Source: Vibrio algivorus
GTDB lineage: Bacteria; Pseudomonadota; Gammaproteobacteria; Enterobacterales; Vibrionaceae
NCBI RefSeq assembly: GCF_002218005.2
Contig: NZ_AP018679.1
Span: 248,001-312,000, forward strand
Length of the DNA: 64,000 nt
Direction: 5' to 3'
Shown: positions 26,147 through 34,578 of the stretch, one piece after another
Layout: every line of letters begins with the position of its first letter
Position numbering within the stretch: the first letter of the stretch is position 1
Made by a program: the position numbers and the translations under genes
The notes under the pieces: model-generated
The model's database searches: none
The model's input: the letters and a program-made list of their open reading frames with translations, nothing else
Told to the model about the DNA's origin: nothing

Positions 26147-29100
26147 ATGTTGGCAAATAGTAAATCTTCACAATCATCTTCAACTCAAACTTTCTTACCA
26201 TCACTTAATCAAGGTTACGATGTTGAGCCTTTAGTTGATGCTTTCTTAAATGAATTAAAGGCATCTGGCTTTACTGGTGACATCGAGCAAACTTATGCCA
26301 GCCGTTTGGCTGTCGCGACCGATAACAGTGTTTATCAGCAGCTTCCTCAAGCGGTCGTGCTACCAAAAGATAATCAAGATGTGCAGCTCATTGGCAAAAT
26401 AGGCGCACAAGACAAATTTGCTACTATCACTTTTTCACCGCGTGGTGGGGGGACTGGCACCAACGGACAATCATTGACCAAAGGTATTGTGGTCGATATG
26501 TCACGTTATATGAACAAAGTGCTTGAAGTTAATGAAAAGGAAGGCTGGGTTCGTGTTCAATCCGGTGTGGTTAAAGATCAGCTTAATGATGCCGTTCGTT
26601 CGTTTGGCTATTTTTTCTCGCCAGATTTATCAACCAGTAACCGAGCAACATTAGGTGGAATGATTAATACCGATGCTTCTGGTCAAGGATCGTTAAAATA
26701 CGGCAAAACCTCCGATCATGTATTATCGCTACAAGCTGTGTTTGCAGATGGTTCAATGTATGAAACTGATGGCTCGCAAGGTGAACCTGAATTGGGTACA
26801 TTTGCCGATAAAGCATATCGAATGACCGAAGTGGTGTGTCGTGAAAACCGTGCTGCCATTGAAGCTAAATTCCCGCCATTAAATCGCTTTTTAACTGGTT
26901 ATGATCTGAAAAATGCCTTGTCATTTGATCAAGATGAATCAGGAGTATTTGACCTGGGTCGAGTGCTTTGTGGTGCAGAAGGTTCATTAGCCTTTATTAC
27001 TGAAGCAAAACTGAATTTAACGCCGATCCCTAAATCCCGATCTTTAGTTAATATTAAATATAACTCCTTTGATTCTGCATTAAGAAGTGCGCCATTAATG
27101 GTTAAAGCGCAGGCATTATCGGTTGAGACCGTGGATTCAAGAGTATTGAATTTGGCGAAGCAAGATATTGTATGGCATACCGTCAGTGATTTGTTGACGG
27201 ATGTACCGGGCAAAGATATGCAAGGTATCAATATTGTTGAGTTTGCAGGTCAAAATGATCAAGAAGTGAAAGCTCAAGTTCGTGCATTAGTCGAAACATT
27301 AGAAAAGCAACTTGAGACGGAAGATGGTGGCATTATTGGTTTTCAGGTCTGTCATGATCTAGAAAGCATCAATAAAATCTACAACATGCGCAAAAAAGCG
27401 GTAGGGCTTCTCGGTGGTGCCAAAGGGCGAGCCAAGCCGATTGCATTTGCTGAAGATACTTGTGTGCCGCCGGAAAACTTGGCGAATTTTATTGCTGAGT
27501 TCCGAACTTTACTCGATGAAAAATCCCTTAACTATGGCATGTTTGGTCATGTTGACGCTGGGGTACTTCACGTTCGTCCTGCTTTAGATTTGTGCGACCC
27601 TGAACAAGAAAAAATGATGCATCAGGTATCAGATGAAGTGGTCAAACTGGTCGCTAAATATGGTGGTTTAATGTGGGGCGAGCATGGTAAAGGTTACCGC
27701 TCGGAATATGGTCCTGAATTTTTTGGTGATGAATTGTTTACGCAATTACGCCGAGTGAAAGCCGCATTTGATCCGCTCAATAAAATGAACCCGGGGAAAA
27801 TTTGTACTCCGCTTGAAAGCCAAGATCAGCTAGTGAAAGTATCGGATACCAAGCGTGCTTTTTATGATCGCCAAATTCCGGTTACGGTGCGTGATAGTTT
27901 TAGACAAGCCATGGAATGTAATGGCAACGGTTTATGCTTTAACTATGATGTTAATTCACCTATGTGTCCGTCAATGAAGGTCACGGCAGATCGTCGTCAC
28001 TCTCCAAAAGGCCGAGCAGGCTTGGTGCGTGAATGGTTGCGTCAGTTAACTGCTAATGGAGTAGATATACTCGATTTAGAAGAAACGACATTGCAGCAGT
28101 CAACGTCGGTAAAAAGTATGATCGATCGTGTTCGTAACTCGATGAAAAAGAAAGATGAATATGACTTTTCGCATGAAGTTTTCGATGCTTTAAATGGCTG
28201 TCTTGCGTGTAAAGCTTGTGCCAGTCAATGCCCAATTAATGTTGATGTACCTTCTTTCCGTTCACGCTTTTTAAACGTTTATTACACTCGTTATCAACGT
28301 CCAGTTAAAGACTACCTAGTTGGTAATATTGAAAGTTTATTGCCGCTAATGGCGACTATGCCAAAAGTCACCAATGGTATGTTGGGAATGGGCTGGGTGC
28401 AGTCTCTAACCAAAAAGACCGTCGGGTACATTGATACACCGCTATTATCTCTACCTACGTTAAAACAGAGTTTAGGCAATCAACAATGGGACAGTCGATT
28501 TAGTTTGTCACAGTTACAATCGCTGTCAGAAGATAAACGCCAAGACTACCTATTGATAGTTCAAGATCCGTTTACCAGTTTTTATGATGCCGATGTCGTG
28601 TCAGATTTTGTTGATTTAGCGGTGAAGCTTGGTAAAAAGCCAATTGTGTTGCCGTTTAAACCTAATGGTAAAGCTCAACATGTAAAAGGCTTCTTAAAGC
28701 AATTTACTAAAACTGCGACTTCAACCGCTGAGTTTTTAAATCAGTTAGCTGAGTTAAATATTCCTATGGTTGGTGTCGATCCTGCAACCGTGCTTTGTTA
28801 TCGAGATGAATACCGTGAAGTGCTTGGTGAGAAAGCTGGGGACTTTCAGGTTCTGAGTGTGCATGAATGGTTACAGCCAAATCTCGCGACATTTGTTTAT
28901 TCGGCAAAAGCCGATGGTAAGCCTTGGTATTTGTTCTCTCATTGTACCGAGAAAACCAAGTTACCCAACTCAGAAAAACACTGGGGTGAAATTTTTAGCC
29001 ACTTTGGTGGCGTGTTAACAACCATTCCAGTCGGTTGTTGTGGCATGGCGGGGACCTTTGGTCATGAAGCGGATAAGTTTGAAATGTCACAAGGCATCTA

Positions 29101-29245
29101 CCAGTTAAGCTGGCAGCCAAATATTAACCGCTTAGACAAAGAGCGTTGTTTGGTTACCGGCTATTCTTGTCGTAGTCAAGTGAAACGTTTTGAAGGAATG
29201 AAGCCTAAACATCCACTGCAAGCTTTGCTTATGATGTTGGAGTAG
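26147..29245 (+). CDS. ydiJ: FAD/iron-sulfur oxidoreductase YdiJ (D-2-hydroxyglutarate dehydrogenase type)
   Basis: A 1032-residue protein similar along its full length to E. coli YdiJ, reported to oxidise D-2-hydroxyglutarate. Order of domains: FAD-binding type 4 domain (SPRGGGTGTNGQSL near residue 105 and TLGGMINTDASGQGS), FAD-linked oxidase C-terminal domain (FGHVDAGVLHVRPALD), a 4Fe-4S motif CLACKACASQCP at 685-696, and a C-terminal CCG-type domain (VGCCGMAGTFGHE). The ATG at 26147 follows AGGGG at some distance; no better start is seen. Confidence 0.92.
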   Translation: MLANSKSSQSSSTQTFLPSLNQGYDVEPLVDAFLNELKASGFTGDIEQTYASRLAVATDNSVYQQLPQAVVLPKDNQDVQLIGKIGAQDKFATITFSPRGGGTGTNGQSLTKGIVVDMSRYMNKVLEVNEKEGWVRVQSGVVKDQLNDAVRSFGYFFSPDLSTSNRATLGGMINTDASGQGSLKYGKTSDHVLSLQAVFADGSMYETDGSQGEPELGTFADKAYRMTEVVCRENRAAIEAKFPPLNRFLTGYDLKNALSFDQDESGVFDLGRVLCGAEGSLAFITEAKLNLTPIPKSRSLVNIKYNSFDSALRSAPLMVKAQALSVETVDSRVLNLAKQDIVWHTVSDLLTDVPGKDMQGINIVEFAGQNDQEVKAQVRALVETLEKQLETEDGGIIGFQVCHDLESINKIYNMRKKAVGLLGGAKGRAKPIAFAEDTCVPPENLANFIAEFRTLLDEKSLNYGMFGHVDAGVLHVRPALDLCDPEQEKMMHQVSDEVVKLVAKYGGLMWGEHGKGYRSEYGPEFFGDELFTQLRRVKAAFDPLNKMNPGKICTPLESQDQLVKVSDTKRAFYDRQIPVTVRDSFRQAMECNGNGLCFNYDVNSPMCPSMKVTADRRHSPKGRAGLVREWLRQLTANGVDILDLEETTLQQSTSVKSMIDRVRNSMKKKDEYDFSHEVFDALNGCLACKACASQCPINVDVPSFRSRFLNVYYTRYQRPVKDYLVGNIESLLPLMATMPKVTNGMLGMGWVQSLTKKTVGYIDTPLLSLPTLKQSLGNQQWDSRFSLSQLQSLSEDKRQDYLLIVQDPFTSFYDADVVSDFVDLAVKLGKKPIVLPFKPNGKAQHVKGFLKQFTKTATSTAEFLNQLAELNIPMVGVDPATVLCYRDEYREVLGEKAGDFQVLSVHEWLQPNLATFVYSAKADGKPWYLFSHCTEKTKLPNSEKHWGEIFSHFGGVLTTIPVGCCGMAGTFGHEADKFEMSQGIYQLSWQPNINRLDKERCLVTGYSCRSQVKRFEGMKPKHPLQALLMMLE

Positions 29246-29275
29246 AGCATTAAATTTGCCGAATAGCTGAATAGG

Positions 29276-29314
29276 AAAAGGCCTGAAGCGAAAGATATCG
29301 TTTCAGGCCTTTTA
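29276..29314. terminator. bidirectional terminator
   Basis: A stem of 15 pairs with one G-T pair (AAAAGGCCTGAAGCG with its complement at 29299-29313) between the converging ydiJ and porin genes. Confidence 0.88.
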
Positions 29315-29337
29315 GTTTTGGTAATGATTACCAATGA

Positions 29338-30297
29338 TTAGAAATCGTAACGGATACCCGCTTGGATTTGGTCATCTAGGTCATCAATCATTTCAAACTT
29401 GTAGCCAGCATAAGTGCGTAGGTTACTGTTAAACTTGTAAACGGCTTCGATAGCAACGTTATCAACCGCATCATCATCGCCATCGTTTTCTGTTGCGTAG
29501 TTATAAACACCAACGAAAGTCCACTTATCCAGCTTGTATTGAGCTGAAATTTCGTAGCCATCATTATCATCGCTGTTACCAGTAGCGTCATCACTAAAGT
29601 TCATTAGATAAAGGGCACCGAAAGTGAAGTCTGCAATAGAGTATTGTACACCGATATCTACTTGGTTAGCGTCTTGGTTTGCTACTTTTCCGCCAGCATA
29701 ACCCACACCTAGATCTAGTCCAAAATCAAATGAGTACATACCAGCAATCGCGTATTGATCGGAATCTGCCACTTCCTCAGCAAGGTAGTTAGCACCTAGT
29801 GTAAAGCCACCAAACTCACCTTTATAAGCAAAGTTATTTTCTTGTTTATCGCTACCTGCACGTAAAGCTACGGCATCATCGGCATCTGCGCCAAACGTTG
29901 CCATGGTATCGGTGAAGTCTGTGATCATTACTAATGCAGTATCTTGTTTACCGTAAGAAAAATCACCAGCTTGAGTACCAATACCACCGAATAGGTAACG
30001 AGTTTTGATGCCATCAGAGCCGTCAACTTCATTTTCGTACTTACCAAAACCTGAAAGGCCATCTGTGATTTGAGTAGTACCAGAAATACTGACACGAGCA
30101 CGGCTTTTATCGTCAAATGTGCTGTTAGTTTTTAATCCTGCATCATCATATTCGTTGTTATCTGAAACATTGAAACGTGCTTCTGCACGGCCGCCAATTT
30201 TTAGCTCAGATGTATCATCTTTATAAACGGTTGCTGCTAAAGAAGAAGTAGAAACCATTGCTGCTAAAATTGATGTGGCTAGAACTGCTTTTTTCAT
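29338..30297 (-). CDS. outer-membrane general porin
   Basis: A 319-residue beta-barrel porin of the Gram-negative trimeric type found in vibrios (OmpU/OmpC-like). A 21-residue signal peptide ends SLA-ATV, and the C-terminal residue is phenylalanine (AGIRYDF), as needed for barrel assembly. The sequence is very acidic, with loops rich in Asp. Located near no obvious partner. AGGATT lies before the ATG at 30297. Confidence 0.9.
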   Translation of the reverse strand: MKKAVLATSILAAMVSTSSLAATVYKDDTSELKIGGRAEARFNVSDNNEYDDAGLKTNSTFDDKSRARVSISGTTQITDGLSGFGKYENEVDGSDGIKTRYLFGGIGTQAGDFSYGKQDTALVMITDFTDTMATFGADADDAVALRAGSDKQENNFAYKGEFGGFTLGANYLAEEVADSDQYAIAGMYSFDFGLDLGVGYAGGKVANQDANQVDIGVQYSIADFTFGALYLMNFSDDATGNSDDNDGYEISAQYKLDKWTFVGVYNYATENDGDDDAVDNVAIEAVYKFNSNLRTYAGYKFEMIDDLDDQIQAGIRYDF

Positions 30298-30446
30298 TGT
30301 TTTAAATCCTATGTTTTAAATTAGAGACTTACGTGTCTTCTTGGTGTTGGAAGTACTCTAGAATAGGAATGTTAAGGATTGGTGTCTGTTATATGACGTT
30401 TTGATGTATTGCTAGAAGTGATGTCTAAATGTGATCTATATCTCAC

Positions 30447-30478
30447 AAAAAAGCCAAGATGCAGAACATTTTGGCTTT
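30447..30478 (-). terminator. terminator of anmK
   Basis: On the minus strand AAAGCCAA pairs with TTGGCTTT over a 13-base loop and runs into six T residues, 63 bases after the anmK stop codon. Confidence 0.8.
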
Positions 30479-30540
30479 AAATTAGTTGATGTTGAATTCA
30501 GCGCCGGAAATTCACTTAGGTAACCTCTGGTTAGGAATCT

Positions 30541-31644
30541 CTACGAAGGTAAGTAGATCGCACCTAATACCGCAAGGCGTGAAGCTCCAGTGGCAGCAGG
30601 TAAGTTACCCGGTAAACCATTGATCGTTTGGTGGGCGAGCCAAGCGAAAGCCATTGCTTCCATGTAATCGGCATCAATGCCATATTTCAATGTATTACCT
30701 ATTTGCCATTCGGGAAGCCGTTGTTGCAATTTTTCCATAAGCAATGGGTTATTAGCACCGCCACCACAAGCTAATAGTTCATTAGTACAATTTGTTTGAG
30801 TGAGCGCTTTTACTTCATTAGCAATGGTGATGGCAGTAAATTCGGCTAGCGTGGCAAGTACATCTTCATTGCTCAGAGTCAAGCCAGTTAATTTGTCTTC
30901 TAGCCAAGGTAGGTTAAATAGTTCTCGCCCTGTGCTTTTGGGGGCCGGAAGTTGTAAATAGCTTTCGGCCAATAATACTTTAAGGAGAGGAGGAGCTACC
31001 TTGCCTGAACGAGCGATAGCTGCATCTTTATCATAAGGTTTACCAAAGCGACTCTGAACCCAAGCATCCATCAGCATGTTGCCTGGGCCAGTATCGTAGC
31101 CTGAAGTCTTATCGCCATCAATGATGGAAATATTGGCAATGCCGCCGATATTTAAAATCACAATATGGTTATCAAGATGATCAAATAGTGCTTGATGGAA
31201 AGCGGGAACCAGCGGGGCACCTTGTCCGCCTAATGCCATGTCTTTACGACGAAAATCTGCAACGGTAGTCATGCCAGTTTGCGTAGCAATAATATTGGCA
31301 TCACCAATTTGCATGGTAAAAGGATAAGCGGAATCTGGTGCATGAAACACGGTTTGACCGTGACTACCAATTGCTTTGATATCGTTCCTATTTAAGTTGT
31401 TTTTATCTATGAGTTGATCAACTGCATCGGCAAACACTTGACCTAAGCGATGATCGATCTCACCAATTTTAAGTAAGGTGGTTTGCTGACCAATACACAC
31501 ATCTAACACGTCTTGCTTTAAATCCTCTGGCATAGTGAAAAAATCTTTCGCCAGTAAACGGATCGACTTTCCATCGGTTTCAACTAATGCGGTATCCACG
31601 CCATCTAAACTGGTGCCAGACATAATGCCGATATATTTTTCCAT
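30541..31644 (-). CDS. anmK: anhydro-N-acetylmuramic acid kinase
   Basis: A 367-residue sugar kinase that opens and phosphorylates 1,6-anhydroMurNAc from cell-wall turnover. Motifs: IGIMSGTSLDGVD at the start, ADFRRKDMALGGQGAPLVP, NIGGIANIS, and GYDTGPGNMLMD. It is transcribed divergently from nagZ, which makes its substrate, so this is a peptidoglycan-recycling pair. Confidence 0.95.
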   Translation of the reverse strand: MEKYIGIMSGTSLDGVDTALVETDGKSIRLLAKDFFTMPEDLKQDVLDVCIGQQTTLLKIGEIDHRLGQVFADAVDQLIDKNNLNRNDIKAIGSHGQTVFHAPDSAYPFTMQIGDANIIATQTGMTTVADFRRKDMALGGQGAPLVPAFHQALFDHLDNHIVILNIGGIANISIIDGDKTSGYDTGPGNMLMDAWVQSRFGKPYDKDAAIARSGKVAPPLLKVLLAESYLQLPAPKSTGRELFNLPWLEDKLTGLTLSNEDVLATLAEFTAITIANEVKALTQTNCTNELLACGGGANNPLLMEKLQQRLPEWQIGNTLKYGIDADYMEAMAFAWLAHQTINGLPGNLPAATGASRLAVLGAIYLPS

Positions 31645-31671
31645 AATTTACCTTTTGAGTCGTAACCTAAT

Positions 31672-31694
31672 CATCTTGGAGCTACTTGGGTATA
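31672..31694. repeat. TATACCC repeat, right tip only
   Basis: CATCTTGGAGCTACTTGGGT-ATA, in the anmK/nagZ intergenic region. Confidence 0.6.
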
Positions 31695-31819
31695 AAGACA
31701 GAGTTTTAAACATACATGATTAGTGTCAGAATAGCGTATAAAACCTTAAAATCAGTACCATAAATCACGTTTGTTGATTATTTTGGTGCAATATTTCGAT
31801 ACATGAGAAGGAAAATGCA

Positions 31820-32812
31820 ATGGGTCCATTATGGTTAGATGTTGAAGGCTATGAACTTGATGCGGAAGATAAAGAAATTTTAGCGCACCCAACCGTTGGT
31901 GGTGTGATCTTATTTGCTCGTAACTACCATGATAATGAACAACTTATCGCGTTAAATCATGCTATTCGTCAAGCAGCCAAGCGTCCTATCCTTATCGGTG
32001 TAGATCAAGAAGGTGGCCGTGTACAACGTTTCCGTGATGGCTTTACAAAAATTCCGCCTGCGCAAGCTTATGCTGAAATGGAAAATGGCGTTGAAGCGGC
32101 GGAACTTGGTGGTTGGTTAATGGCAGCAGAATTGATTGCCCATGATATCGATTTAAGTTTTGCACCTGTGCTGGATCAATCTTTTCAATGCAAAGCGATT
32201 GGTAGTCGTGCCTTTGGTGAAGACCTCGATACTATTTTGACTTACAGCTCCGCTTATATGAAAGGCATGAAGCAAGTCGGTATGGCAACGACAGGAAAAC
32301 ACTTCCCAGGCCATGGTGGTGTAATTGTCGATTCTCATTACGAAACCCCATTTGATAATCGCAGCGATATTTTTGAAAATGACATGGCGATTTTTAAAGC
32401 TCAGATTGATGCTGGAATACTCGACGCTATGATGCCTGCACATGTAGTTTATCCAAATTACGATGAACAACCAGCCAGCGGTTCTCCTTATTGGTTGAAA
32501 GAGGTATTGCGTAATCAACTTGATTTTAAAGGCATTGTATTTTCTGATGACTTAAACATGGAAGGAGCCACGATTATGGGTGGGCCAGCTGAACGCTCTT
32601 TGAAATCAATGCAATCAGGTTGTGATATGGTGTTGATGTGTAATAACCGTCTATCAGCAGTTGAAGTACTCGATAACCTACCAATTGTAGAAGTACCACA
32701 AGCGATGAATTTGCTTAAACAACAGAGCTTTAGCTTGAAAGAATTGCAAACAACAGAACGTTGGCAGAAAGCGAATCGTATTATGAATCTATATTGGGAT
32801 AGTGCACACTAA
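31820..32812 (+). CDS. nagZ: beta-N-acetylhexosaminidase
   Basis: A 330-residue cytoplasmic glycosidase of family GH3 that removes GlcNAc from muropeptides. The signature KHFPGHGG begins at Lys160, with His166 and the DSH triad around 171-173; the nucleophile is in FSDDLNMEGA near residue 242. No signal peptide, as expected. AAGGA precedes the ATG. Confidence 0.95.
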   Translation: MGPLWLDVEGYELDAEDKEILAHPTVGGVILFARNYHDNEQLIALNHAIRQAAKRPILIGVDQEGGRVQRFRDGFTKIPPAQAYAEMENGVEAAELGGWLMAAELIAHDIDLSFAPVLDQSFQCKAIGSRAFGEDLDTILTYSSAYMKGMKQVGMATTGKHFPGHGGVIVDSHYETPFDNRSDIFENDMAIFKAQIDAGILDAMMPAHVVYPNYDEQPASGSPYWLKEVLRNQLDFKGIVFSDDLNMEGATIMGGPAERSLKSMQSGCDMVLMCNNRLSAVEVLDNLPIVEVPQAMNLLKQQSFSLKELQTTERWQKANRIMNLYWDSAH

Positions 32813-32827
32813 TACGGAATTGGTTAT

Positions 32828-33113
32828 CTAGGGCCTGTTGTTCTTTCGTGGTTAAATTTTGTTCGAGATAAAAGCGTTTTAGGCAAGGCAAGTCGATTGT
32901 AGCCTAGTATTCTAAGTAAGTGAGACTTAACCTGTCTTATTACGAACTATGGCATAGAACGCTTTTAGCCGAACCCTTTGGGCAGCGTTTGTTGGGTATT
33001 TGCACTGCGTTATCGGCTCCTCGTGTAGGCTAGCTACACCACGGAGCCTCTGCCTTGTTCAAATACCCAACAATTCGCTGCAAAAATCATCACGAAAGAT
33101 CAACAGGCCCTAG
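32828..33113. mobile_element. 286-bp MITE-like element with CTAGGGCC ends
   Basis: A non-coding element with terminal inverted repeats of about 23 bp: left CTAGGGCCTGTTGTTCTTTC, right the complement of CTAGGGCCTGTTGATCTTTC, one mismatch. CTAG at both tips is itself palindromic, so the target duplication may be TA or CTA. A long imperfect hairpin lies inside (33015-33048, GGCTCC...GGAGCC). It is unrelated to the TATACCC family except for short words such as TTTTAGGCAAGGCAA. It starts 15 bases after the nagZ stop. Confidence 0.82.
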
Positions 33114-33459
33114 AATAAGTGATGGGGTTGCATTCTCATCACTTTTATTCCACAATTCTCACCAGTTAGGCTGCTTAGTGTAGTCTAAAATCCTTTCGTA
33201 TAATCTTACTGATTGAACTGCTTGTTCTAGGTGTGAGAGTCTCTACCAGAATCCTCAAATTCTGATTACGAAGAGTAAGCGGGCGATCGTTTTCTCTTTG
33301 TATCAATATTATCAATCGAAGATCTCCAAGCTCATTAATTTGAGTATCGAATTTATCTTGATCGATAGAAGTCACCTATACTCGATTTAGAGCAAAGGTT
33401 TACCGAACAAAAGAAAAATCGTTGCGCATTCATTTTTATAATAGAAAAGGATGTAACCA

Positions 33460-34482
33460 ATGAATCCACAAATAACCGCATTTATCGAAGGCTTACCAAA
33501 AGTCGAATTGCATTTGCATATTGAAGGTTCACTTGAGCCAGATCTCATGTTCGAACTTGCTAAGCGTAATAACGTCGAGATTCCATTTAATTCACCTGAA
33601 GAAGTGCAAGCTGCTTATCAATTTGAAGATTTGCAGTCGTTTCTTGATATCTATTATCAAGGCGCCAATGTATTGATTTATGAGCAAGATTTCTTTGATT
33701 TAACTTGGGCCTATTTACTGCGTTGTAAGCAAGATAACGTGATTCACACTGAAATCTTCTTTGATCCACAAACACATACCGCACGTGGTATTGCTTTTGA
33801 AACCGTGATTAATGGTATTGATAAAGCGATGCAAAAAGGGCGCGAGGAACTCGGCATATCAAGCCAGATCATAATGTGTTTTTTACGTCATTTAGATCAA
33901 GATTCGGCCTTTGAAACCTTAAAACAAGCCTTGCCATTTAAAGATAAGATTATCGGCATTGGGCTCGACTCTTCTGAACAAGGCCATCCACCGGAAAAGT
34001 TTAAAGAAGTATTTGAAGCAGCGATTGGGCATGGTTTTTTAACTGTAGCTCACGCGGGTGAAGAAGGACCGGCAACCAATATTCATAATGCAATGAAGTT
34101 ATTAGGTGTATCACGAGTCGATCACGGAGTACGTTGTGTCGAAGACTCAGGCTTAGTTAAGCAGTTAATAGCAGATCGAACACCGCTAACAGTTTGTCCA
34201 CTATCAAACACTAAGCTTAAAGTCTTTGAGAATATGAGTGATCACAATATTGTCGATTTGTTGCGACAGGGACTGTGTGTAACGATTAATTCTGATGATC
34301 CTGCCTATTTTGGTGGTTATATGACGGATAATTTTATGGCAGTAGCAGAAGCACTACCGGTATCACTAGAAGAACTACAGGCTTTTTCTCTCAATGCGAT
34401 TGAAGCAAGTTTTATTAGTGATGAGGAAAAGCAAAGGCTGGTAGATCTGGTTACTCGCTTTAGTCGTGAGTTTCTGGCTTAA
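33460..34482 (+). CDS. adenine deaminase (adenosine deaminase-like family)
   Basis: A 340-residue zinc enzyme of the adenosine/AMP deaminase superfamily. Metal ligands His18 and His20 (ELHLHIEGS), the catalytic HAGEEG segment near 200, a later His (RVDHGVR) and SDDP. The pieces LQSFLDIYYQGA and EIFFDPQTHTARGI are those of the bacterial and fungal adenine deaminase subgroup, not the true adenosine deaminases, so hydrolysis of adenine to hypoxanthine is the better call; databases usually label it adenosine deaminase. AAGGA precedes the ATG. The 345 bases upstream hold no supported gene. Confidence 0.87.
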   Translation: MNPQITAFIEGLPKVELHLHIEGSLEPDLMFELAKRNNVEIPFNSPEEVQAAYQFEDLQSFLDIYYQGANVLIYEQDFFDLTWAYLLRCKQDNVIHTEIFFDPQTHTARGIAFETVINGIDKAMQKGREELGISSQIIMCFLRHLDQDSAFETLKQALPFKDKIIGIGLDSSEQGHPPEKFKEVFEAAIGHGFLTVAHAGEEGPATNIHNAMKLLGVSRVDHGVRCVEDSGLVKQLIADRTPLTVCPLSNTKLKVFENMSDHNIVDLLRQGLCVTINSDDPAYFGGYMTDNFMAVAEALPVSLEELQAFSLNAIEASFISDEEKQRLVDLVTRFSREFLA

Positions 34483-34515
34483 ATCGATTTAACCTATCTA
34501 GATCATAGAGCAAGC

Positions 34516-34550
34516 ATAAAAAAACAGGCTTGAATATCGCTTCAAGCCTG
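34516..34550 (-). terminator. terminator of cti
   Basis: CAGGCTTGAA (34525-34534) pairs perfectly with 34541-34550 over a six-base loop; read on the minus strand it runs into seven T residues. Confidence 0.85.
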
Positions 34551-34578
34551 ATTGGTATATGTGGTGTCTATTGACGGA

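Noticed and set aside
33175..33375. 66-residue reading frame on the minus strand upstream of the adenine deaminase gene
   Set aside because: It needs a GTG start with no ribosome-binding site, has no recognisable motif and lies in an AT-rich intergenic region.
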